From assembly GCF_018263925.1 (NCBI RefSeq), contig NZ_JAEVHF010000028.1:1-53873 (forward strand): a DNA stretch of 53,873 nucleotides, read 5' to 3'. A program made the position numbers and the translations under genes. The stretch comes from Kistimonas asteriae. GTDB lineage: Bacteria > Pseudomonadota > Gammaproteobacteria > Pseudomonadales > Endozoicomonadaceae. Positions 41,569-49,801 of this stretch are shown here, one piece after another. The notes beneath the pieces are model-generated. The model saw only the letters and a program-made list of their open reading frames with translations, made no database searches and was not told where the DNA came from. How positions within the stretch are numbered: the first letter of the stretch is position 1; each line of letters starts with the position of its first letter.

Positions 41569-44024
41569 ATTATTTTCACCCCTTTGGACTGCATCCACTC
41601 AAGCGTCCATGCTGGATACTCGTAACTCTCATCATTAGCCGTCTGAGCCATCAGTTTTTTGATCTTTTCAATGGACTCCCTATCACTGACAGCACAAAAC
41701 GCCAGGGCCACCGATCCTAACGCCAACTCAAACATCCGGGCACCTTCCGGTGACACCAGATAATATTGACGTTTCTGAATTGCAGATGCGATCAACCCAA
41801 TCTGACGGTTATTCAGGCCCATCATGCGATAGATTTTGGCGGTATCTTCATCGCGGGCCACCGGGTTTGGCAGATAAATCTTGGTCGGACAAGACTCTTT
41901 AATAACATCAAGAATGCCGGAGTCCACCGCATCTTTAATATTCTGAGTCGCCATCACGACCAAACAGTTAGCCTTACGGAGCACCTTCAGCCATTCACGG
42001 ATTTTCTCTCTGAACGCAGGATGTCCCAACATTAACCACGCTTCATCCAGGACAATCATGCTGGGCTGCCCGTTCAGGCGATGCTCGATGCGCTTGAACA
42101 GGTAGGTCAGAACGGGGATCAAATACTTATCCCCCATTTGCATCAATTGCTCAACTTCAAAAACTGTGAAACTGCTGGCAGACAGACCATCCTCTTCAGC
42201 ATCCAGCAATGTCCCCATCGGGCCAGCGATGGTATAGGCATAAATTGCTTCTCTCAGTTCTTCATTCTGAATAGAACTTTGAAAATCAGAGAGCGTTTTA
42301 TGCCCGTTATCTCTCATGATCTCCAGGGCTTCCATGATCTGGCGACCGTGAGCAGGGCCAACCGCTACTCCCTGGAGTTTAAAAACCGTTTCCAGCCACT
42401 CAACCGCACCCGCTAAGTTATTGTTCTCCAGGAAGAAACCCAGCGGACAGAAATTTAAGCGACTTTCATCGCTGGCAATTTCGTAATGCTGCCCCCCAGA
42501 AGCCTCACATAGCGCAAACATCGACATATTCTTGTCAAAGGCAAAGATATTGGCATTGGGATAGCGCCGAAACTGCGCCTCAATGAATGTCAGCAATGTT
42601 GATTTACCCGCGCCCGTCGGCCCGAGTATCAATGTATGCCCCACGTCCCCTACGTGGAGATTCAGACGGAAAGGAGTGTTCCCCGCTGTGGCACACTGGG
42701 CCAACGCCGGAGATTTTGGCGGATAGAAGTCACAAGGCGCATATTGTTTGCCTGACCACACCGTTGATAGCGGCATCAGGTGAGACAGGTTCATGGTATT
42801 GATCATTGGGCGCCGAACATTCTGGAACCCGTGACCCGGCAATGATCCCAAGTAGGCCTCGATGGTGTTCAGTCCTTCAATCCGTGAGGTGAAACCCAGG
42901 TCATTGATACGCTTGGCAATGGCCTTACAGTTGCGATCCAGCAACTCACGATCCTCATCCATCAGAATCACTACCGATGTATAGTATCCATAGGAAACCA
43001 AATTAGAGCTGGCCTCAGACATTGCCTGATCCGCTTCACCCACCATTTCCACGGCATCACGATCCACACGACGGGGCTGCCCCTTACGAAAAACCTGATC
43101 CCAGAGCGAGTGCACTTTTTGCTCCCACTTGGAACGATACCGCTTTATTTGTGCTTCAGCCTGATAGGAATCCAGAAAAATAAACCGAGTGCTCCAACGG
43201 TATTCACACTCCAGCTGGGTTAAAGCATTCAGTACACCGGGGCTGGATTCCATTGGGAATCCCTCGATGCCTACAGCAGCAATGTATTTGTTGCCTACGG
43301 CTGGATTGACTCCAGGATAAAAGTCTTTTGATCCCAACACTGCATCCAGATACATAGGGACAGGCGGCAGCCTAACGGGATGTCGCTGGCCGGTAACGCA
43401 ATGGTTCAGATGTTCAAGAAAACCATCCATAACGGCAGCACTGCCATCCTCAGACGGCTGTTCCCAAGCATTCAGGCGCTCCAGACTTTGGACAACAGAG
43501 GTCAGGTTGCTTTCAATCAGGCTAATTTTTTCCTGAAACTCACTGATGATCTTCTCACTATGACTCTTCAGGCCTTTTTTTGGCTGGTGATCATCAAACA
43601 TCATATCGACCACCCGTTTCTGTTCTATCCGAGGGGGCAGATAACTCAATACCAGGACAAATTCTGTTTCATAGGTGTTGCCGCGCCCTTGAAAGTAAGA
43701 ACGGCGCTCCCTGTCAATCAATCGTGTAATCTCATCGGGAAAGTAACTGGCTGACTCGGCAGGATATTCATTGGCATCCCCCCGGATGGCATCACAGTGC
43801 ATCATCCACCCAGAACCTAATGAGGTCAGGATCTGGTTCAGGCGAGCCATCAGTGCATTCACTTCAGGGAATGTCGTGCTGGCCATGTCAACGGCACGAT
43901 AACGCCATCCAGCCATCAGCAGGCCGGACTTGGACATGATAACGCCATCATCAACTACCGCCGCATAATCCAGTAGATCCGCGAACCCAGGGTTGGTATC
44001 TCGATATTGCTTGAGAGCTAACAT
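41565..44024 (-). CDS. trbE: TrbE (VirB4-like) ATPase
   Basis: 819 residues. Walker A GPTGAGKST near residue 471 and Walker B MIVLDEAWLML near 650. The N-terminal VirB4 domain starts GFADLLDYAAVVDDGVIMSK. It supplies energy for pilus assembly and DNA transport. Confidence 0.95.
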   Translation of the reverse strand: MLALKQYRDTNPGFADLLDYAAVVDDGVIMSKSGLLMAGWRYRAVDMASTTFPEVNALMARLNQILTSLGSGWMMHCDAIRGDANEYPAESASYFPDEITRLIDRERRSYFQGRGNTYETEFVLVLSYLPPRIEQKRVVDMMFDDHQPKKGLKSHSEKIISEFQEKISLIESNLTSVVQSLERLNAWEQPSEDGSAAVMDGFLEHLNHCVTGQRHPVRLPPVPMYLDAVLGSKDFYPGVNPAVGNKYIAAVGIEGFPMESSPGVLNALTQLECEYRWSTRFIFLDSYQAEAQIKRYRSKWEQKVHSLWDQVFRKGQPRRVDRDAVEMVGEADQAMSEASSNLVSYGYYTSVVILMDEDRELLDRNCKAIAKRINDLGFTSRIEGLNTIEAYLGSLPGHGFQNVRRPMINTMNLSHLMPLSTVWSGKQYAPCDFYPPKSPALAQCATAGNTPFRLNLHVGDVGHTLILGPTGAGKSTLLTFIEAQFRRYPNANIFAFDKNMSMFALCEASGGQHYEIASDESRLNFCPLGFFLENNNLAGAVEWLETVFKLQGVAVGPAHGRQIMEALEIMRDNGHKTLSDFQSSIQNEELREAIYAYTIAGPMGTLLDAEEDGLSASSFTVFEVEQLMQMGDKYLIPVLTYLFKRIEHRLNGQPSMIVLDEAWLMLGHPAFREKIREWLKVLRKANCLVVMATQNIKDAVDSGILDVIKESCPTKIYLPNPVARDEDTAKIYRMMGLNNRQIGLIASAIQKRQYYLVSPEGARMFELALGSVALAFCAVSDRESIEKIKKLMAQTANDESYEYPAWTLEWMQSKGVKII

Positions 44025-44030
44025 TTTTTA

Positions 44031-44342
44031 TTATCTCCAGGTCGCCTTTGGATTTAACCGCCATGGCCGGGATCTTGCTGGGTAATAGGCTCTGTAACGG
44101 ATATGACGCAAATAGACGTGACGCATCTGCGGGTCAGACTTGGCCATCACCCGCAGCAACCATGCCAGCAAAATGCACATGATCAACGACAGGGCAACAG
44201 CTACAGGATCAAGACTGGTAAACGCCAGAATCCCCCAGACCATCAGGTTTGAGAGCATTAATTCTCGATCACCGCCAGCGAACAACATCGCCCGGTTCAT
44301 TACCCGATGAATCGGGACTGTAGCTAATTGCCCGTCGCTCAT
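44031..44342 (-). CDS. trbD: TrbD (VirB3-like) membrane protein
   Basis: 103 residues with two close membrane segments (residues 35-75) and a basic C terminus, next to trbC and trbE as in all Trb systems. Confidence 0.88.
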   Translation of the reverse strand: MSDGQLATVPIHRVMNRAMLFAGGDRELMLSNLMVWGILAFTSLDPVAVALSLIMCILLAWLLRVMAKSDPQMRHVYLRHIRYRAYYPARSRPWRLNPKATWR

Positions 44343-44662
44343 TAGATGACCGCTCCTGAAATACCAAACAGCAGAGAAATGATGTTATTGGCCATGACCG
44401 CAATGGAAATCACCATAACAACACCGATGATCCCTTTGGCAACACCACCAATCTCTCCCCCGCCAAAAATCAAACTCAGGGCACAGACAACCAGACCAAT
44501 GACAGAAATTGAAAACGCTACCGGGCCGGTAAACGACTGCTGAATAGTTTTTAACGGGTTTTCCCAGGGCATTCCTGTAGACGACGATGCAAACACATCT
44601 GGGGAGATGATAAAAACAGCCAGTGCCAGTACGCAGAACACGCTTAAAGAACGGTACGACAT
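44342..44662 (-). CDS. trbC: TrbC conjugative pilin precursor (VirB2-like)
   Basis: 106 residues: signal peptide (VCVLALAVFIISPDVFA-like, residues 9-26), then two membrane helices with a Gly-rich turn (IFGGGEIGGVAKGIIG). IncP TrbC is trimmed and cyclised by TraF, whose homologue is encoded at 5226-5756. Confidence 0.88.
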   Translation of the reverse strand: MSYRSLSVFCVLALAVFIISPDVFASSSTGMPWENPLKTIQQSFTGPVAFSISVIGLVVCALSLIFGGGEIGGVAKGIIGVVMVISIAVMANNIISLLFGISGAVI

Positions 44663-44691
44663 GATTCAATTCCTCTTTAGCTTTTTAAAGT

Positions 44692-44716
44692 TTATAGTAA
44701 CCTATGGTTACTATAA
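44692..44716. promoter_or_regulatory. Palindromic operator upstream of trbC
   Basis: TTATAGTAACC-TAT-GGTTACTATAA, a perfect inverted repeat with 11-base arms in the 106-base gap between trbB and trbC. Related sites lie upstream of trbF (39259) and of orf115-trbI (28843), so one repressor may control three sections of the trb/pil locus. Confidence 0.65.
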
Positions 44717-44768
44717 TAAACCGCAATTTGACGTTGATCAATCACCTGTTTGTGATATAGATCAACCG

Positions 44769-45737
44769 TTAGATTAAAATTTCTGTTTCGTACTCTCCCC
44801 CCGAATACCCTGTGACCTGGAGGACGGATTGAACGCGCCGCCCTACCCTTCCGCCATCCAATTGCTGCTTGCCAATATGAATGACGACATCAACAGCATC
44901 CGCAATCAGTTTCGGCTGTGGAGGAACATTGCTCTCGCTGATCAATGACTCCAGACGAGTAAGGCCTTCCTGGGAACTATTGGCGTGGAGGGTCGATACA
45001 CCGCCAGGATGCCCAGTGTTCCATGCTTTTAAGAGCGACAGCGCTTCTTCACCGCGAACCTCACCCACCAGAATCCGGTCAGGCCGGAGGCGCATGGTGG
45101 CTTTCAGCAGGCGCAACATTGAAACATGCTCTGTTGCTCGCAGGATCGCGGCATTCTCGGACTGGCACTGGATCTCATTAGTATCTTCAATGATAACCAG
45201 CCGGTGATCAGGATTGATTTCAGCAATGTGATGGATCAGCGCATTGGTCAGTGTCGTTTTACCACTGCCCGTACCACCAACAACCAGGATATTTTTTCTG
45301 GCAGAAACCGCCGCCTTGATGACTTCACACTGGGCCTCAGACATGACGCCTGACGAGACATATTCCTGGAGTGTAAAAACCTTAACGGCCTTTTTACGAA
45401 TGGAGAATGTTGGGTTCGCCACGACTGGCGGGATCAACCCCTCAAAACGGCAACCATAATGCGGCAGCTCACATTCAAGGATTGGATTTTCGCGGGTGAT
45501 GGTAGTGCTGTGATAAGAGGCTATTGTCGTTAGTAAACCCATGGCCTGTTGCCGCCCCATCTCGCCCATCAGCAACATGGGTTCCCCCAGGCGTTCAACC
45601 CACAACTTGCCGTCAGGGTTCAAGATGATTTCGATAACTTGATCATCTAACAGCGCTTCCGCTGTCTTATCACCCATTTCACGATGAAGTTTAGCGAGCG
45701 TCCTTTCCTCTATGATACGGTCTTTATCAGTGATCAT
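44769..45737 (-). CDS. trbB: TrbB (VirB11-like) ATPase
   Basis: 322 residues. Walker A GGTGSGKTT near residues 150-158, Asp box (LVIIEDTNEIQ) and His box region (GHPGGVSTLHANS). A hexameric traffic ATPase at the base of the T4SS. It follows the XRE gene by 11 bases. Confidence 0.94.
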   Translation of the reverse strand: MITDKDRIIEERTLAKLHREMGDKTAEALLDDQVIEIILNPDGKLWVERLGEPMLLMGEMGRQQAMGLLTTIASYHSTTITRENPILECELPHYGCRFEGLIPPVVANPTFSIRKKAVKVFTLQEYVSSGVMSEAQCEVIKAAVSARKNILVVGGTGSGKTTLTNALIHHIAEINPDHRLVIIEDTNEIQCQSENAAILRATEHVSMLRLLKATMRLRPDRILVGEVRGEEALSLLKAWNTGHPGGVSTLHANSSQEGLTRLESLISESNVPPQPKLIADAVDVVIHIGKQQLDGGRVGRRVQSVLQVTGYSGGEYETEILI

Positions 45738-45748
45738 GGCCTATCACT

Positions 45749-46045
45749 TTACTTCAATTTTGTCGTTTGGTTTTTATCCCGATATACGATATATCGAAGC
45801 CATTCATTTTTCAACAACAGTACATGCAGTGGAACATTCAGCGCCTGTGCTATCTGTTCCATCGTTTCCAGGGACGGGTTTGCACGTCGGTTGACTATAT
45901 CGCTCATAAAGCTGGGGCTAACCCCTGATTTACGGCATATTGCCTGTGCTGTCAGACCCTGGACTTCCATAAATTTTGTGACGTTTTCAGAGAAAATAGT
46001 TTTGATCTGAGATGAGTCACCGCTAGGTTTGCTCATACACGACAT
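45749..46045 (-). CDS. XRE-family helix-turn-helix regulator
   Basis: 98 residues with a clear HTH (LTAQAICRKSGVSPSFMSDIVNRRANPSLETMEQIAQAL). It is first in the trb operon, directly before trbB, and is a natural candidate for a transfer repressor acting on its own promoter or on the shared trb operators. Confidence 0.8.
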   Translation of the reverse strand: MSCMSKPSGDSSQIKTIFSENVTKFMEVQGLTAQAICRKSGVSPSFMSDIVNRRANPSLETMEQIAQALNVPLHVLLLKNEWLRYIVYRDKNQTTKLK

Positions 46046-46151
46046 CCGGTATATTTATGTTCGATTTATTGAATTTAACCACATTACTTAAACTCTGTCA
46101 TTTGCAAGGCTTACGCCCCATGTCGTTCTTGCTAAACGACACTGATTGAGA

Positions 46152-46169
46152 AATTGCACATGTGCAATT
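46152..46169. promoter_or_regulatory. 18-bp palindrome AATTGCACATGTGCAATT, copy 1
   Basis: It lies nine bases upstream of the -35 of the promoter for the small gene at 46250 and rep. Identical copies are at 47653, 47954, 48253 and 50572. Candidate ParB (KorB-like) operator or parS. Confidence 0.7.
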
Positions 46170-46177
46170 ATTTTTTC

Positions 46178-46246
46178 TTGCGCGTCTGTACGCACCGTAT
46201 TATAGTATCTCTATACGATGCTTTAATGATGCTATATAAGGTGCGT
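46178..46246 (+). promoter_or_regulatory. Promoter and inverted repeat of the rep operon
   Basis: -35 TTGCGC (46178-46183), 17 bases, -10 TATAGT (46201-46206). A perfect inverted repeat TACGCACC / GGTGCGTA brackets the promoter and start region (46189-46196 and 46239-46246); its right arm covers the ribosome binding site of the next gene. Confidence 0.6.
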
Positions 46247-46249
46247 ATC

Positions 46250-46420
46250 ATGGCTGATAAAAATAGAAATTCACACCGAAAAGAAAAGAAATGTTTTCAG
46301 GCTTATTTGCAGAAAGATGAGCAAAAATTAGTCGAGCAGGTGAAACGGAAAAAGCAAGTCGCAACAGATCGGGAACTTCTTCTTTTGCTATGTACAGAAG
46401 AAAACTTGAAGGCTAAATAA
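46250..46420 (+). CDS. Small basic protein upstream of rep, possible copy-control
   Basis: 56 residues from the ATG at 46250 (AAGG upstream). Lys/Arg-rich N terminus, then a segment (ATDRELLLLLCTEENL) that could be the helical part of a ribbon-helix-helix protein. It is just upstream of rep and its own promoter holds an inverted repeat, so an autoregulatory copy-control role is plausible. Confidence 0.55.
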   Translation: MADKNRNSHRKEKKCFQAYLQKDEQKLVEQVKRKKQVATDRELLLLLCTEENLKAK

Positions 46421-46441
46421 TATAAACGACGGTCTAACACT

Positions 46442-47476
46442 ATGTCGAAAAGCACTGCCGCACAAAAAGCGCAAGATAAGACATTGAACGATTCACTTGT
46501 GAGTACGAATCAGCAGATGCAATTATTTTTACTACCCGAGATCATAGATAAGAATCATTCCCACCTAATCGACATCTATGATGCCATAGATAAATATAGC
46601 TATGGCCATAAGAAAAAAGTAAAGGACATAGCGCTTTCAGCTCGCACTACCGAAACCCAGATTCAAAAGCGGGTTATAAAATCAACTATTCGTGCAGCGA
46701 ATATTACAGATAAAAATGGGAAGACTGTTTTAGTATTCCCAGGAGAGAGAGAGGAACGTGTAGAAGAAGCGCTTAGGAAGATGGCCGTTGAAGGTAACGG
46801 TGTTTATATAGATGGATCTGCTGGCGTGACATTTACATTGTATGGACTGCAAAAGGAACTAAAAAGTCGAGGTCACACCTACTCCATAAGTGAGCTGAAA
46901 GAATCCATTTTAATTAACAGAAGATCAACGCTTGAAGTGTCTACTGCTGATGGATCTGTGCTTGTTGATTCTGGTTTTTTTGAGGCTGTCGGCTTGGTTT
47001 CAAGAAAAGATTTTGACCTGGATAGAAGCGCACTGTGCTACGTGCGATTCAACCCACTCGTTTCTGAATCAATACTGAAAGTAAGTTACAGACGCTACAA
47101 CTACCAACGCAGCATGAAAATAGCATCGCCATTGGCGTTGTATATTTACAAACGCATGTCTCTATATTTCACTCAAGCAGCGGAAAATATTCCTTACACC
47201 CGCAGTCTAGTTTCGCTTTTTTCTCAAAGCCCAAGAGGGCTATCACAGCGAATGGGCGACAACATAAGAGCTATGAACAATGCTTTAGACGCGCTCATTA
47301 ACTGCAAAGTTGTTGCACGATATGAGCTTGAAAAGATAAAGGAAGGACGAAAGGTTATTGATGTCCGGTATAAGATCTATACCCACGAAGAGTTTATTCA
47401 GCAGCAAAAGTCTGGAAATAAAGTAAAAAGAGACATCCTGAACAAGATGGAGGAAACTGACGACCAAATATTTTAA
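46442..47476 (+). CDS. Plasmid replication initiator (Rep)
   Basis: 344 residues. Two winged-helix-like domains can be inferred (SPLALYIYKRMSLYF segment, then TRSLVSLFSQSPRGLSQRMGD as recognition region), and the gene is followed at once by a large iteron array, the usual layout for iteron plasmids. I cannot place it in a named Inc group. It should bind the iterons and, with DnaA, open the origin. Confidence 0.75.
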   Translation: MSKSTAAQKAQDKTLNDSLVSTNQQMQLFLLPEIIDKNHSHLIDIYDAIDKYSYGHKKKVKDIALSARTTETQIQKRVIKSTIRAANITDKNGKTVLVFPGEREERVEEALRKMAVEGNGVYIDGSAGVTFTLYGLQKELKSRGHTYSISELKESILINRRSTLEVSTADGSVLVDSGFFEAVGLVSRKDFDLDRSALCYVRFNPLVSESILKVSYRRYNYQRSMKIASPLALYIYKRMSLYFTQAAENIPYTRSLVSLFSQSPRGLSQRMGDNIRAMNNALDALINCKVVARYELEKIKEGRKVIDVRYKIYTHEEFIQQQKSGNKVKRDILNKMEETDDQIF

Positions 47477-47652
47477 ATACTTACCGCCATTGGGATATGT
47501 AGGTTGGATGCATAGTTAAGAGCCTCAAAGCCTACATTACTCCACCTGTAGTACACCACGGGACGTGCTTCATATATAGGTTGGCTGCATAGTTCATAGT
47601 GTTTTCGCTCTGACCGGCCAAAAAAGCCGTTTTTCACTACAGGCCTTGATCA

Positions 47653-47670
47653 AATTGCACATGTGCAATT
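47653..47670. promoter_or_regulatory. 18-bp palindrome, copy 2
   Basis: AATTGCACATGTGCAATT in the first oriV macro-repeat, 12 bases before an iteron. Confidence 0.75.
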
Positions 47671-47953
47671 CTGGCTATGACCTATAGGTTGGTTGCATAG
47701 TTCACCCCTACTTCCCCCATCTCCACACAGCCATAACTTCTTATGATCCGCATATTTACCGGAAATTTCTTTTCGGTAGCGAGGCTAAACAGCAATATAT
47801 AGGTTGGTTGCATAGTTAATGATCACACGCCCTACCCATACCCACCTGGAGCACACCACGGGACGTGCTTCATATATAGGTTGGCTGCATAGTTCATTGC
47901 GTTTCCACTCTGACCGGCCCAAAAAAGCCGTTTTTCACTACAGGCCTTGATCA

Positions 47954-47971
47954 AATTGCACATGTGCAATT
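47954..47971. promoter_or_regulatory. 18-bp palindrome, copy 3
   Basis: Identical to copy 2, in the second macro-repeat. Confidence 0.75.
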
Positions 47972-48252
47972 CTGGCTATGACCTATAGGTTGTTTGCATA
48001 GTTCAACCCTACTTCCCTCACCTCCACACAGCCATAATTCTTATGATCCGCATATTTACCGGAAAATTCTTTTCGGCAGCGAGTCTAAACAGAAATATAT
48101 AGGTTGGTTGCATAGTTAATGATCACACGCCCTATCTATGCCCACCTGAAGTACACCAGGGTACGTGCTTCATATATAGGTTGGCTGCATAGTTCATAGT
48201 GTTTCTGCTCTGACCGGCCAAAAAAGCAGTCTTTCACTACAGGCCTTGATCA

Positions 48253-48270
48253 AATTGCACATGTGCAATT
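48253..48270. promoter_or_regulatory. 18-bp palindrome, copy 4
   Basis: Identical to copy 2, in the third macro-repeat. The next 300 bases to 48712 hold further iterons and DnaA boxes; 48713-49011 hold only the presumed parA promoter region, and I see no gene there. Confidence 0.75.
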
Positions 48271-49011
48271 CTGGCTATGACCTATAGGTTGTTTGCATAG
48301 TTCAGCAGATCCCCTTCGCTTATCTCCACTGACGACCTGCACCAGACAGTAATATGTAGGTTGGCTGCATAGTTCAGTAATTGCTTATCTAAGATCAACT
48401 CTACGTTTTTCTTATTTTTGTTCATTTTTTGTTCAGATTAGGACGTGTTATATGTAGGTTCGCTGCACGTTAATATATAGGTTCGCTGCATTTTAAGTGC
48501 TTTTCTGGAAAAAGAAGCTATATTTCAATCTATATGTATGTAGGTTCGCTGCATTTTAACGCTATTATCCACAAATAATGTGAATAAATCTGTGGATATG
48601 CTGGTATTAACTTGTTTATTCCTGTTTAGCAAATCCCCTGTATAGAGGTTCGCTGCATTTTAATATATAGGTTGGCTGCACCGTAATATGTAGGTTGGCT
48701 GCACCGTTAAATGATCAAGATCCCTTCTATCTAAAGGCCTAGCGAGCGATTTCCCCATCTCCAACCAGCTTTTATCCGGTCTTTTATCCTTTAACCAGTA
48801 TTCAAGGATATTTACTACGTAAATAATCCATGAATAGTTAGGTAAAAACCAAAAGTTAATAATAGATAATGTCACCCACCACTTCACACTTTGCCTTACC
48901 GAACTGAGATGTTCATCAAAAGCAAAAATATGCCCATAGCTTATTGACTGTATCATCTGGTGATACCATAATAGACACATACCTTCAGTACATTGGGCAG
49001 GAGATGGCAGA

Positions 49012-49800
49012 GTGACAAAGATAATTGCTAACACAAATCAAAAAGGAGGCGTTGGCAAAACTACGTCCTCATTCAATCTTGCAAAAGGTTTAGCCGCCCG
49101 AGGATATAAAGTACTGTTTGTAGATAATGATCCCCAGGGCCATGGAACTAAAGCATTTTTCGGGGACGACATACCAAGCGAAATCTATACAGTATCTGGA
49201 AAGAAAATCATTAATGGTGCGGCTAATACTCTTCAAATTTATATAAATAGCGAAAAAGCAAAGCCTCTCACGGTCAACGAAAATATTGATATATTTGGGG
49301 CTACAGAAAGTCTCGCTGAAGTATCAACCAAGGAGATCGTTGATGTTGGGTTTGAGTTCAAGGAATACTTAGAATCACTTAACTACGATTTCATCATAAT
49401 TGATTGCTTACCCTCATTTGGAACCATGCAAACATCAGCGCTGATGGCTGCAGACTACCTTTTCATACCAACGACACTTGACGGATATTCGGTAGACGGG
49501 ATTGAAAAACTGATTGAAAAGTCAATGAATATAAAAAAGAGAATTAATAGCAAACTTTCTCTTTTAGGCATCATGTGCAATATGGTTGACGGTAGAGATG
49601 TTGTTGTCGAACGACACTTCTTCGATAAATTGGTTCGAGACTATAACGAGCACATGTTTAGCTCGCGGATCACTCAGTCAAAAAAGGTTGTTGAGGCAAA
49701 CACACTGCAACAGTCAATTTCCGAATATAGCCCAAGTAGTATTCAGGCTAAACAGTACCAAAGTCTGGTTTCAGAAGTGTTAGACAGGGTAGGTAGCTAA
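49012..49800 (+). CDS. parA: ParA partition ATPase
   Basis: 262 residues from a GTG that follows AGGAG. Deviant Walker A NQKGGVGKTT (residues 9-18), Walker A' VDNDPQGHG and Walker B FIIIDCLPSFG. No N-terminal DNA-binding domain, so a type Ib-like or IncC-like short ParA. It moves plasmid copies with ParB over the nucleoid. Confidence 0.93.
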   Translation: MTKIIANTNQKGGVGKTTSSFNLAKGLAARGYKVLFVDNDPQGHGTKAFFGDDIPSEIYTVSGKKIINGAANTLQIYINSEKAKPLTVNENIDIFGATESLAEVSTKEIVDVGFEFKEYLESLNYDFIIIDCLPSFGTMQTSALMAADYLFIPTTLDGYSVDGIEKLIEKSMNIKKRINSKLSLLGIMCNMVDGRDVVVERHFFDKLVRDYNEHMFSSRITQSKKVVEANTLQQSISEYSPSSIQAKQYQSLVSEVLDRVGS

Positions 49801-49801
49801 C

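Larger units (their letters stand above)
47540..48310. repeat. 300-bp tandem macro-repeats in oriV
   Basis: The sequence from about 47540 repeats with a period of about 300 bases (corresponding points 47573, 47873 and 48173). Each unit has two or three iterons, one 18-bp palindrome and common spacers such as GGACGTGCTTCATATATAGG. Units are about 90-95 percent alike by eye. Confidence 0.85.
47477..48712. other. oriV: Iteron origin of replication (oriV)
   Basis: About 16 iterons of the form TATRTAGGTTGGCTGCATAGTT are spread over 1.2 kb (for example 47496, 47573, 47683, 47795, 47873, 48173, 48355). The group after 48450 is a variant (GGTTCGCTGCATTTTAA). Two DnaA boxes, TTATCCACA (48565-48573) and its near-inverse (48591-48599), and a T-rich stretch (48405-48440) mark the likely opening region. 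Three copies of the 18-bp palindrome lie among the iterons. Confidence 0.88.

Noticed and set aside
47477..48712. Possible CRISPR array in the repeat-rich region
   Set aside because: The repeats are iterons with variable spacing inside 300-bp macro-repeats, spacers are themselves repeated, and no cas gene is present.
48660..49034. A 124-codon open frame on the minus strand upstream of parA
   Set aside because: It covers iterons and overlaps the parA start; its N terminus is the complement of the parA start region and its C terminus reads iteron sequence. No ribosome binding site is visible.
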